Positions 33,080-44,780 of a DNA stretch of 64,000 nucleotides are shown piece after piece. Where the stretch lies: assembly GCA_944472155.2 (NCBI GenBank), contig OX235273.1, positions 31,469,204 through 31,533,203 on the forward strand, written 5' to 3'. The notes under the pieces are model-generated. The model saw only the letters and a list, made by a program, of their open reading frames with translations, ran no database searches and was not told the origin of the DNA. Each line of letters starts with the position of its first letter. Positions within the stretch are counted from its first letter, which is position 1. Source of the DNA: Trichobilharzia szidati (Eukaryota; Platyhelminthes; Trematoda; Strigeidida; Schistosomatidae). Both the position numbers and the translations under genes were made by a program.

Positions 33080-34600
33080 AGGTATAATTTCAATGTTTTG
33101 ATAGAGTCAGACAAATGGTCCTGACTCCTGTTTCTAAGTGTAATAGGCCAGAAAAATACAAACGTTTTTAGTGATTCTACAAAAGGACAGTTTGTTTTCT
33201 TACCTGGTCCCGGTATTAGTTGAAAATAAATTTATGAGGAGTTAGCTAGTTTCATTAGGTTTCAGCTACTGAAGTAATAAATTGTCTCAATTACGATAAT
33301 CACTATAGAATCATTTGCTAAAATGGATGAGGAATTTACAAAGTCGAAAACGGTTAAGAAAATGTCTGGCAAATAGTTGTATTGCACATATAATCTAGCT
33401 GCATAAGTTATTCTCAAGAAATCATATTTCACACTCCATAGCGATTGTAGTATACAGCAATTCAGTGATTTTTGTTGAGAAATATCAGTCAATTCTAATG
33501 CGAAAACAAAGGGATTATCCATCATAATAGTGCAGCTATGGAGACTTAGCTATTTTTCGAAGTAATTCTTTACAGATTGCGGTCTTTGTACAACCTATAC
33601 ATGTTTAAGTGTATTTAAGTGGAACACGAACTTGAATTAAGGAGTTGAGGATCCGAAAGTGACACGGAGCCAATCATGTCAAGAATGAATGAAAGCTCGT
33701 AGACACATGTGAAGCTAACTGAATATGGATGCAGAGTGTCCTGTGCAACGGAGATTCGTCACTGATTACATATGTTCCGCTATGAAAGAAAGAATTCAAA
33801 TAATAATGATGGCAACAGTCTCTCAAAAAAGTCATTTTGTGTTTGGGCGCAGATATTTATCATACCTTCTTCGATATTCATAAAATAAATTAAGTATTTT
33901 TATCTACTCCAAGACATAATTTCTCATACTTCACATTCAAAGTGACTTTTCATTATTTATAGGCATATAAGGTGGGGGTTGATTTAGCGGAATATGCTTC
34001 TTCATCTCTGAGACTCTTCGATACAGAGTTAAGAACTTGACTCAAACATTTTCTGCTGCACTGTGTTTAGAAATGGTTTCCGCCAGGCATGTGACACTTA
34101 TCAGCGATACTTAACACTGTTTGTTTCACTTACTCTGATATTTAGTGCAATACTCTACATCTAGACTTCTTGTGTAGTGCAACCTGAGTTAATCTACTCA
34201 ATCATCTTTCAGCGAAAACTTTGGTATGTCTACAAGTATCACCTCGACAGCAGACTTCTTGTGTAAGTCCCATGGTATCGTGTTACTTTGACTTTTTTAT
34301 TATTACATCTACTGCATTGCTGCGAAAACGTGTTCGTAGTTGACGGGGGATTATTTTGAATATGTGTCATTGTTGTACTTCTCTGAATAAAATGAGCATG
34401 TAGGTAACACTTCAAAGTGTTAAGAAAACAATGAAATACTTTACTCACTCAGTTCCTTAAATTTCTGCCTTACTATTTTGTGATGAGAGAGTTTTAATTT
34501 ATAGAAATTATGAAAGGAGAGGTTACAACCAATGATTCATTTTATTTTAAACAAAAATGTAGTAGCTTCAACTGAGCATTCAGAAAACCTGAGTGTATTT
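33080..34600. other. No clear gene
   Basis: A strong minus-strand donor CCAG|GTAAGAAA at 33,190-33,200 resembles GACAGA|GTAAGTC at 35,105; both follow CGGGAC, so a further small exon family is possible, but acceptors are not clear. Otherwise nothing seen. Confidence 0.35.
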
Positions 34601-34648
34601 CCGTCAGAGAAGCATACATTTGTAGAAAGTTTGGAAGTAGATAAATAC

Positions 34649-34859
34649 AGCGCCTGAGAAGTTGAGGATGTAACAAAAGTTGTTGGTGGTTGGAAAGCAT
34701 TTTTTGACATAGGTGGACGGCGAATTGTTGTGACGTTCTTCCATCATTGAACTAATAGTATTCGAACTCCAAATCTGTTGACAGTAATCTACACATTCCT
34801 TCAAAGTAAAGGCACTTAATTTGCACGCTACGTGACTGTATGAATAATCTACCGGAAAT
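34649..34859 (-). CDS. Candidate Cys-rich exon, PAN/apple-like spacing
   Basis: Strong minus-strand acceptor tttttcttcttgatcag precedes a frame with HVACKLSAFTLKECVDYCQQ, then IWSSNTISSMMEE and YVKKCFPTTNN. The C ... L-K-E-C-V-x-x-C ... K-C pattern is reminiscent of PAN/apple domains (resemblance only). The exon enters in phase 2. Donor is uncertain: GCT|GTATTT at 34,648 or TTTT|GTTACA at 34,674. The hydrophobic stretch upstream in the same frame is the polypyrimidine tract, not a signal peptide. Confidence 0.35.
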
Positions 34860-35789
34860 CTGATCAAGAAGAAAAATATCACACAAAGTCTACAAACAAG
34901 AAGTAATGCACTTCTCAAAATGACTTCAATACAAGTGTAGTCATCTTGACTTCAGTTAAGCAAACTAATGAATTCCTCTTAAATTCACTTAAATGTACAA
35001 TATTATATGAAGCGTTTCATTAAAGTAGTTGAAGAGAACATTGCTCAACCCAATAATACATACTATTTTAAACTCAGGCCAATCCCAGTCAACAGAATTA
35101 AAATTGACTTACTCTGTCCCGCTACAGTGATGTAGTGCAACATTGAAACCAGTAAACAAAGGTAATTACACGTATATTGAAATCAATGTTGAATATGTTT
35201 CATTTCCTCAATATCGGAATAACTAAATGATATCAGTTGACTGTTTACTTCCATCATCGTTCAATTTTATGAAAAATACTGATATCATGAATAATATTGA
35301 CAGATAGATGAAATTAATTGTTACTGATATAGTATTCAATTAATTTGCATACCTAATTGAACTGAGAAATTCAGTATTTCAGAAAACGTTTTGAGTGGAG
35401 TGGAGATAGTTAACTCATGACAAAATGTAACGGAGAAAACAATTTCACTTGTTTAAGAGGATGGCAACAGCATTCACTGACAATGGAATGAAATACACCA
35501 TGTTCAAAACACAATCTGTGCTATACCAAATGCAAGCTGAACCAGATAAAAACTTTTCTGTGAACCAAGAAGGTTGTTAAAGCTACATCAAGTTTCACCA
35601 TAAATACTTTTGTCAATAAATATTCTGACTAAAATTTCTTAGTGTCATACATAAACGGTTCATGCACAATCGCGCCTGAAGACACTGAAAAATACTGATG
35701 CATTATTTCATCTTCATGAAGTTGTTCAATATGTATATTCCCTGTATGATTTAATATATACAATGGCAGAAAGAAAAATATAAACATAC

Positions 35790-35862
35790 ATCCGTAATCT
35801 ATATGAAGCCGAAATATTGTAGTTGACAAAATAAAAGCAAAATGAAGGATGAAAACAACCAT
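35790..35862 (-). CDS. Candidate first exon with signal peptide
   Basis: ATG at 35,862-35,860 (minus) starts MVVFILHFAFILSTTIF, a plausible signal peptide, followed by RLHIDYG and a donor GGAT|GTATGT. The 73-nt coding piece ends with one base of a codon, which is the phase needed to join the 27-nt micro-exons. There is no obvious TATA box. It lies upstream (minus sense) of the micro-exons, as a first exon should. Could still be chance. Confidence 0.28.
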
Positions 35863-36702
35863 AGCCAAAAAAGCAGCTAGAACTACGAAAAGCACTCAGG
35901 AAAATGACATGCAACTGCGTTGTGGAATATAATGTGCGCTTAAGCATAAACGGACTACTTCATAGGACACAACAGGTTTCCTGTATAAGAATAAGCATAT
36001 GAGAAATAATTTACGGTTTTCTAGCCATTTCTTCAAGTTGTTTCAGTCTGATCATAGATTTGATTTCCTCGAAAAATGAAGCTGATGGATTTGAAAACCG
36101 GTGAGTTAATTGATAGTGAATAGTGTGCATCTAGGAGGAAGCAAATATTTGATGGTCTGATGCTTTCAGGGGTCTAAAATTGGTTTTCCTGTGTGGCAAA
36201 TATAATTGTCGAATTACTTACATCATAAACGACATGTTATAACGTGTAATTATAAAAGTATTCGACAAGATCTGTGGGCAAAACTGTTTCTGAGAAGTGA
36301 AAGGTAACTAGAAGTCATTTCAGTGGTTATTTGGAATGTGAAAAACAAACTCAAATATATGGACAGGGACATGAGTCTATGATCAGAACTATTTAAATCG
36401 TGATAATATGAGAGAAACTGCTGAAATTCGCATCACACTGACGATCAAGGTGAATTCACTTGCTAAGAAGGATTATGACAGTACTTATTGTGAACGAAAT
36501 ATTTTTCAGGTTAAAAAATTATGGAACACAACACACTGTGTTCGAAACAAAATCCCTGATTGTCCAAATGCAAGCTGAACCATAAAGGATGGTTTTGTGG
36601 GAACATGGGATGTTGTCTGATTCATGTCCAGTTTTGTCATAAATACCTGTGTAACTTACTATTGTTGATAAATTCTCCATGTGATACATAATCGATCCAC
36701 AT

Positions 36703-37150
36703 ATGATTGTCTCTGTGAGTGAAAGGAGACGACAGGCCAATCAATTCGACGGGAACTTGAATCTAGCATACCCTTCAACTCGTTCAGAAATACCACCACA
36801 ACATTATTCCAACAGAAGTGGAAATCTTGAGTATAATCAAGCTACTGAAAGCCAGCCGGAAAGGCGACATGCCATTCGAAACTCCTACTGTGGCACTCGA
36901 AATGGACCACAGACCAATGCAGACATCCTGACTCGAAGTTATATACCAAGGCACCTCATCTTGGAGACAATACAAGATGAACTTGATGCAGAACACCAAC
37001 CAGAACAAGCTGGATTTAGGAAAGGCACATCATGTGCCGATCAAATTTCATCTCTGATAATCGTCATTAAACAAAGCATACAGTCAAACCTCTATCTCAA
37101 CTACATCAACTTTGCGCTTTTCGATTACTGCGCCTCATTCCCTTGGTTAC
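36703..37150 (+). pseudogene. RTE-clade RT N-terminal fragment
   Basis: Starts like the copies at 22,350 and 30,105, then reads HLILETIQDELDAEHQPEQ, AGFRKGTSCADQISSLIIVI, KQSIQSNLYLNYINF. These are the fingers of SR2-type RT (LxxQAGFRKxRSCxDQIxxLRIIxEQSxEWxSxLYxNFIDFEKAFD). The frame breaks before the catalytic Asp motif. Confidence 0.65.
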
Positions 37151-37329
37151 ACAAAACTCCTATTTCTCTGATTTTTCTGGCCAGGAAATTGTGGAATTTA
37201 TTGTCAATCGTTTCCTTCTGAACATTAAATATGAAGATGCAATCTTGTTGACTATTCATACTTGTAACTAACTGTTCGGCATCTTGTAACTATTTGACAT
37301 TAAACAATATCGATAATCATATATATATG

Positions 37330-39615
37330 TATATATATTCATCTCAATGCAGCTCAAGGAAGTGGAGACGCAGCTTACTGGACACAAAAGCAAGAAGAGG
37401 AGCAGACTTTGGCTCAGACCACCATCTCGTACAAGGAACACTGCAAATCAAATTAAAATCTTCCAAAGAAACAGAAGCCGTAGATAGACCACAAGCAAAG
37501 TTCAGTGCTGAAAACTGGAGGATCAGGATACAAAGGATATCTTCACTGCAATCCTGAGGAAAAAGGTGGAGACACAAGTCAACACTGGAGAAGAGCTCAG
37601 CGTTGAATAGCACTGTAACAGCCTGAAAGCAGTGTGCAGTCAAACCTGCATGGACGTTCAAGGCAGAAAGAAGAGACAGGACAAACAGTGACTCACTACA
37701 GATATATAGAGAGAAGGATGGTGAAACGAAAGATTGTCAAGTGCATCGACGAGCAACAAAAACAGGATTTGAATGCGAGCTAAAATACATTCAACAAAAG
37801 AGTTAAGAAGAGTGCCAGGGAAGACAAAAGACACTATCATGAAACTATGTCAAGTGAAGCAGAACAAACTGCAGGCAAAGGAGACTTCGCAACACTCTAC
37901 CAAAAAGCTAGGTTCCTATCGGAAAGAAGTTCAACATAAATAAAGTCAGTGAAGGATGACATTGGAAAGTCAATCACCAAAGAGGTGGAGCATAGGGAAC
38001 ACTGGGGTGAACACTTCAGAAGATTTCTAAATCGACCGCCACCTACAGCCCCCCCAATAATACCAAAAGTCGAAGCAGAATCACCAGTGGACATCAACCT
38101 TCCGACGACGGCAATCAAGATGCTAAAAGCTGTAAAAGCTGCAGGACCAGACAGAATCCCAGCAGAAGCATTGAAAATAGACCCAGAGATGTCAGCCGAC
38201 TCGATGACACCATTACTGGAGAAGGTTTGATAAGAAGGCAAGTTACCTGCTGACTGTAAGAAAGGCTACCTATTCAAACTGTCAAAGAGAGGAGAACTGG
38301 GTCAATGCTAGAACTGGCGTGGAATTATACTCCTGTCCTTCCCAAGAAAAATACTAAGCTGCATCATTCTGGAGAGAATCGAATACGCCTTGGATGAAAA
38401 ACTTCAACGGGAACATGCTGGATTCAGGAGAAACAAGTCATGCTTCAATCCAATCGCAAGACTACGGATCATCATTCAACAGAGCTTGGAATGGCAGTCA
38501 ACTCTCTATTTCAACTGTACTGATTTTGAAAAAGTCCTCGACAGCGTCGATCGAGAGGTGATTTGGCAGCACCTCATCAAACAGTTGTAAGATAACGCTG
38601 CAAACCAAGTATTCCACAACGGAGAAATCATGAAATCCTTCGAAGTGAAGACGGGAGTAAGACAAGCAGGCTGCCTACTATCTCCAGTGATTTTCCTGAT
38701 TGCAGTAGACTGGATAGTGCGACAGACAGCGGCAGGCAACGAGAAGACAGGCATAAAATGGACCCACACAAAAAACTTGGAGGATCTGGAATTCGACGAT
38801 GATATATATCTGATTTCCCACAAGCTGAAAGATGTGCAAATGAACAGCAACAAGCTGGCAGGAGAAGCATGCAGAGAAGATAGGAAGGACTTCAGGTGAA
38901 CATAGAGAAAACAGAGGTGATGTATACTCCTGACAAACAGCAACAGCAATAACATCTACAGACAACAATCAGCGTAAATGGGAGAAATCTGAAAGAAGCG
39001 ACCTTCTTCACCTGCCTGGGAAGCATCGTTTCAACTACAGACGGAACAGACGAAGATATCAAAGCAGTGAGTATCGGGAAAGCAAGGAAAGCCTTCATTT
39101 TTCTCAAGACTCTGTGGAGGTCAGCAGTACTCAGCGTGGAAAACAAGATCAGTATTTTCAACTCTAGTGTGGAGTTAGTGCTAATATAATGACCAGAGAC
39201 TTGGTGCGTTAATAAAGGACAATTCGGACTAGCTACAGAACTCCATCAACAGCTGTCTTCGCCCAATGCTACTCAAGATCAGATAGCCGGCCAAAAAATA
39301 TCAGCAACAGGGATCTCTGGGAGCGAACCAACCAACCCAGAAGGAAGAAACTGTGCAACAAATGTGCAGGAAGAAATGGAGGTGGATCGGCCATACCCTG
39401 AGAGGTCACACGCCAGGGCATCGCTCTGGTGGGACCTGAATGGGAAGCGGCGAGTCGGTCCTTTGTAGGAGGGTGACATGGAAGAGGTAATGTGACGAGG
39501 AGATGAGAGCATGTGGGCAGACGTGGTGCCAGGTGAAAATGTTCGCAAAGAACCGGAGGCAATGGAGACGTGCAGCTGAAGCCCTATGTTCCTCTAGGAA
39601 CTAAAGCAAACGATA
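37330..39615 (+). pseudogene. RTE-clade retrotransposon, endonuclease end through C-terminus
   Basis: In order on the plus strand: RRGADFGSDHHLVQGTLQIK, the C-terminal APE-endonuclease motif with SDH; FRRFLNRPPPTAPP; KAAGPDRIPAEALK; NWRGIILLSFPRKILS; HAGFRRNKSCFNPIARLRII; DFEKVLDSVDREVIW; VKTGVRQAG; and LEFDDDIYLISHKLKD, where the RT box FADD has become FDDD. Then TCLGSIVSTT and the C-terminal tail. At least six stops or frameshifts. It starts at an (AT)n tract, so it is 5'-truncated. Inactive. Confidence 0.75.
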
Positions 39616-39629
39616 ATTAGCACAATAAT

Positions 39630-40815
39630 AAATTATATGCCAATCAAATTTCAGCTCTAATAGTCGTCATTGAACAAAGCATAGAATGACAGTCAAACCT
39701 CTACCTCAACTTCATCGACTTCGAATAGGCCTTCGACAGACAATCTTGACTGAGAAGTGATTTCGAAACTGATTCAGCGTTGTGTCGTACTCCAATTCTT
39801 TATCCAACTCATTCAACAACTATCGATATGACAATGCCACGATTCAGGAAGATGCACAACAGAAAACTCAGCGATGCATTTGAAGTTGAGGCGGAAGTAG
39901 GACCACTTCCTGTTCTCGTCGATGTAATTCCTAATTCCTTTGCTTTAGATTATGCTTCGTTTTGTGCTTTGAGAAATTGGAGAATGGAATATTTTTTAAC
40001 GATAATAGGAATGTGAATGATCTATATTTCGTGTACAAATTATCTCTCGTTATTTTCTTACAAACGTGAAGATTTGCAGGCAGCAAATGAAGCGACGACA
40101 GGTCTCCAGGTTAACTGAGATAAGGCGGTGATGAAGATAAACAACCAGAAACAGCAAAAACAACCAGCATCAATCACCATCAATAAGAGAAAATTTGAAA
40201 ATGGGGTTAATCCCTACACATATCTAGGCAGCCTGGTTTCAACCAAAGGAATTCGGAACAGATGAAGAAATCAAAGCTTGAATTGGAAGGGCAAGACACA
40301 CCTTTACCAACCTTAAACCAGTTTGTAAATCTTCTGCACTCAGCCAGCATAAATAAGGAGAATCGGAATTTAACACGAATTGAAGTCTATGACTATACGG
40401 GTGAAAAACTTGCAATGCGTTTCACGATAAGGATTCACAGCAAGTTACAGTATTTTGTCTGCAGTGACCTTCGCAGCATAGTGAAGAGCAGATAGCTGAG
40501 CGGCAAGTAACTCTGCAGTGATACAAATCAACCAAGAGCCGATCGCTCAACAAATATGCAGGCGAAAATTAAGGTGGATTGATCGTGCATACCCTGAGGA
40601 AGCCGTTAATTGACATTGCGAGTCTGGCCCTCGAGTTGAACCCTAACGGGAAACGAGTTAGGTGGTTTTCCTGGGATGACATGAATGGGATCGTGCGAGG
40701 AGGAGATGAGAGACTATTGGCAATCCACGGCCCAGCTAAAGAATACCTCAGAGAATAGCATTAGGTAAAGATATGTTGTTGAAGCCCTACGTTCTACTTG
40801 GAACGCAAGGGAACA
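39630..40815 (+). pseudogene. RTE-clade retrotransposon, RT palm to 3' end
   Basis: Begins at the fingers (ISALIVVIEQSIE, YLNFIDFE-stop-AFD) and reaches NPYTYLGSLVST, the IGRARHTFTNLKPVC segment and a C-terminal tail with NPNGKRVRWFSWDD. Ends cttggaacgcaagggaacaa, the usual RTE 3' end. Many stops. It overlaps in element coordinates with 36,703-37,150, so the two are separate copies or a duplicated piece, not simply two halves of one interrupted element. Confidence 0.65.
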
Positions 40816-40849
40816 ATAATAGTTACTCTATACTGAGAATAATTCTTAA

Positions 40850-41400
40850 CACTCTTTTCATCTTCCTGAAGGTTTTGTTATGTATGTGAACTGTGTGACA
40901 TATTATGTGCCAGAGAAGATTTAAAATTTTAAATAAACTGCCGCCTTTCAAATGTATTCAAAGTATGATAACAAAATAATAAGCATATGCGCAGTTCAAA
41001 ATGTGAAATATACTTAGAAGAATGAATTACTTCTGGTTATGGGATAAAATGTGTCCTTAAACATGAGCCGGATTACTTCATACTGCATAACAGTTATCCT
41101 GTATGAGATTAAGCGTAAGGGAAATAGTGTGCAGCTTCCTAGTCATGTTCTCATCTCCTCTTATTCTAGTAATATATATGCTCTACTCTCAAAATGAAGG
41201 TGATGGTTTCAAAGCCTGATAACTTGATAGGTAGTGTGCATCTAGGAATAGGCAGTTATTTGGTTGTTTGCTTCTCCCAGTGGTTATCAAATCTGATGAA
41301 AAATATTTTGCAAATTATTTACTTTGTAAACGACATATAACCGCATGTATCCATTGTTAATGTTCGACAGATTTCTCGTTGAGGAATTGCAAATATATTT
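40850..41400. repeat. Decayed array-unit end
   Basis: 40,855-41,130 matches 35,695-36,010, and 41,170-41,300 matches the 36,060-36,190 anchor. The Cys-rich exon copy here has no open frame. Confidence 0.5.
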
Positions 41401-44400
41401 AATGTCCCCAAAAATTCAAGGTCATAGGCTTAAAAGTAAACAACCGAAAAAGCCCAGTGATGGAACTGGTTATTTATTTGCCACAAATTGACAATGAGCA
41501 GCAATGTATTTCCACACTACGTCCGCAGGTACATTAGCTGAAATATCTTCATACGTTAGTATGACGCTTAACGGTTTTATTCGAAACCCCGCGCATAAAA
41601 TTACATATCTGATTTCTGAGAATTCCAGCGTCTATTTGGTCAACATTTTGAGAATTTTGGACAAGTGAAATGCTTTTCTTATAAAGTCAACAGCGAATTA
41701 GAACTTATGGTGGCTATTTCTATAAGTTGTTCATTTTATCTGGAAAACAGTTTCACATGATTACATGGGCTACGAATTATCAGCCTCTTAATCACTTGAA
41801 AATATACTTCAAGCGAGAAAATTATTGGACAGATGAGAATCTCTATCAAGCTAGGTAAAATTGAAATACGTGATATAAATGGCCTAGATACATTCTATGG
41901 CTGAATGTCATTTACTGTAAAATACAACAATCCAAGGTTCCAGTGTATCTGCAAAGCAAACACTTTTACCTTCCATTGATGAAATAAATGCTGCCGATAG
42001 GTATATGGTATCACGGGATGTTCCTTCTTTGAGTAGAGAATATCTGTTATTCATGAATTCATGTTGAATCAGATAACATGGACACGTTTGTAAAAGAGAC
42101 AATTAAAGGAAACGATATTCAGATGTACACCCATTGCGTGACTAAAATCTAGTGATGTGATTTATAACCATAAGATGAGAAATTGCACAGAGTCTTATTT
42201 CATAAAAGGCTTCAAGGTGAACATGTACACCTACTGACTGAACGAGATAACCTTCAGTCTTCTCTTATACTAGAGATAAGCGAATGGTACCTCTATTGTT
42301 TGTGGTATAAACTGGTAGACTGTTGAACTCCACAGACAGCTCAACTGTGACCACTCATCTGATGGTTTGCAATCGAATAATTCTCAAGTTCTACATTTAG
42401 TTCCATAAATCATATGGGGAAGAGGACATGGTGCATAACAAATATCAGCCCAACAAAAGTCAACCTGACGTGAGCAGGTAGGTGGATGCGAAATTCGTTT
42501 TGTAAAGCTTACGACATTTCCGTACAGACATATAATTAAAACGTATTTTGAGCACAGTGAGTGAGTAAACCATTTGCGAAAATGTTATACCGTGCAAATT
42601 ATCACCATTGAATTCTTGGATAAAATTGTTATTTTGTAGATTTCATTCTCTTACTGCACCCTTTCGTCCTCACTTTTAATCTTTATCTCTGTGGTCTTCC
42701 ATTCTTCCTCGACAAATTTTGATGACCAACTCCAGATAAATTTAGAATATTATTAACTTTTGTTTATATATTTACCAATGTACTTACGATCTAGCAGATG
42801 AAACGCAACAAAATTCATAATTACTGGTCATATGTTTATAATTATATGTATATCAGAGGAAACTATTTTTTGGGTGACATTTACAAAATGCGATTGGATG
42901 ACAAGATACTAATTTATACATCTAAATATAAATTCACCAGAATATAAGGCTAACTTATTTAAAATATATGAACCTGGTTTTGTACACTTCACACAAATGT
43001 AAATTCATTGGACTTTCCCAACAATTATTTCACAATAAATAATCGGAGACCACTGTCTCGTTTTTCGTAAAGAAATGAAAGAATAACATTTGAATCGGTA
43101 CTCACCTAAGTCAATAATTTCACTAAATAATTCTGTGGAAAATATACGTAACATGAGTCTATGATTTCTTTCAAATAATCCAATAAATTATTATCTATAA
43201 TTAATAGATTATTTGATGGTATAAACATATTTCCACAAATATGTGCAATAAACTCAGACACAGTGACAGTATGCAATTCCATGTTGGCTCTGTGTCATAT
43301 CAGTTGAAATAATTGTGGTCAGTAGTTTATGTTCGAAAAATAATAACCTATCATTTTGGGATATATCTAATACACACATTAATCCTGCATATTAGGTGAA
43401 TAATTATCAGAATATTCCAATGCACACAAGCAATCACATTCTAGTTTATTTTATTGAATAAATAACAAGCAGGAGATTGAACAGGGGCTCCCTTTTATCA
43501 TGTTGGAGTGGAATTTACCTTCATAATTCTTGTCGTTTAAGAAAGTGACTGAATGATGCTGATTGCATTTTGCTTTTGTGCCAAAAATGAATTGATGGTA
43601 CTTGTGTTATTTGCGATGAAGATTGATCGACTGTTGAAGTCTAGAGACAACTCAGCTGCGGCCACATATCTAAATGCTTTCCGATCGATGAAGATTCAGT
43701 TTTTACTCTAAATTTATTAGGTGATACTCAGAAGAGGATGTGGTTCATAACGAAGCTCCATCTAACAAAAGCGAATTTGATTAGGGAAGTACACTGTGTA
43801 CGACAGTTGACTGCATTCATGTTTAGACAGACAACCTATCCACTCCAAATGCTGTAAATTCGAATAGCCAGATGCAAAGCTTTTCTGAGTTAACGAATCG
43901 TTTAGGTAGTTCTGTGTTTGAAAATATACGTAAGACTCCCTATCTCTGGAGTTTAAAAGAGAAAATACTTGCTATAGGGATGTGCTGAGTTGTATGAATA
44001 AAGAAAACCACATCAATATCCGTTGCGTGTATAATAAGCCGATTTACATCAGCCTATCTTGTTCATTTATCATTCATCAGAATAGCAACACGTGAAGTTT
44101 TATTATATGGTATATCACTCTCAAAATGCTAAAAGTGATGATCGATTACTTGAATAATTGTAAATTTGAAATAACTACTGTGGAGAGAATTTGATAATTG
44201 CCTCCATAGATGTTGCATGGAAGCCTAAATAAGAGTACTTGATTTTCACTGTGTTCATATTTCTTAAGAGTTAAACTTCATCGTTGTCTGATAGATCAAA
44301 TCTATTCTGTTGGAAGAAGTGTCAAAAGCTGAGCCACTGCTTAAACTGACTAGAAGACTAGTTCATTTCGGTGACATGTATACGACTGTGATAATTCTGT

Positions 44401-44744
44401 CACCCAATACAGCGTGGTTGAATCGCATAATTTGCTATATTTGTACAAGCAGCGGTTTAATGTATTTTCAGAAACACGTTCACTAACTTACGTTGGGCAG
44501 CTTGATTGAAGAAAATATTTGTATGCTACTCCGAGATTTAAGTGAGTTGTTTGAGCTTCATGTTATGAATTTCTAAATACGGCTATGTTGTTTTCATATG
44601 CATCATCCAATCATTCAAGCACATGCTTGTGCAGCCTTCGACTTTCCAAAGTAAACACAAGCGAATTTACTGTAATTTTATTGATTATGCTACACCCTAT
44701 ATCCATGATCTTTTGATTCGCCAATATATGCATAGAGGGATATT

Positions 44745-44780
<36 letters not shown>

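Larger units (their letters stand above)
21200..41400. repeat. Diverged tandem array of multi-kb units with embedded minus-strand exons and RTE pieces
   Basis: An anchor block containing actggtgagttaatcggtgg recurs at about 21,740, 29,455, 36,095 and 41,205 (last one poor). A second anchor, ggcattctctagttccaaag through ataaggtgacttctgactgg, is at 23,467-23,610 and 29,107-29,255. A third, around the 27-nt exons, is at 26,600, 27,490 and 30,790. A fourth is at 28,330, 31,650 and 32,110. RTE fragments sit on the plus strand next to the anchors in several units. Units are diverged and unequal in length because of insertions. Confidence 0.65.

Noticed and set aside
34860..34918. Signal peptide MRSALLLVCRLCVIFFFL
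   Set aside because: No ATG at its start, and the hydrophobic run is the polypyrimidine tract before a splice acceptor.
35863..35895. Longer start for the hydrophobic N-terminus at 35,895
   Set aside because: The first codon there is GTG after an in-frame stop; ATG at 35,862 is the only plausible start.
38506..38955. 149-residue minus-strand protein and similar frames opposite RTE copies
   Set aside because: Antisense shadows of the retrotransposon reading frame.
36703..40815. Single RTE element interrupted by a second RTE
   Set aside because: The two flanking pieces overlap in element coordinates (both cover the DQIxxLIxVIxQSI region), so simple nesting does not fit.
43090..43130. Micro-exon at the tactcacctaagtc donor
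   Set aside because: The AG directly precedes the GT, leaving no exon of sensible length in phase, and there is no paralogue.
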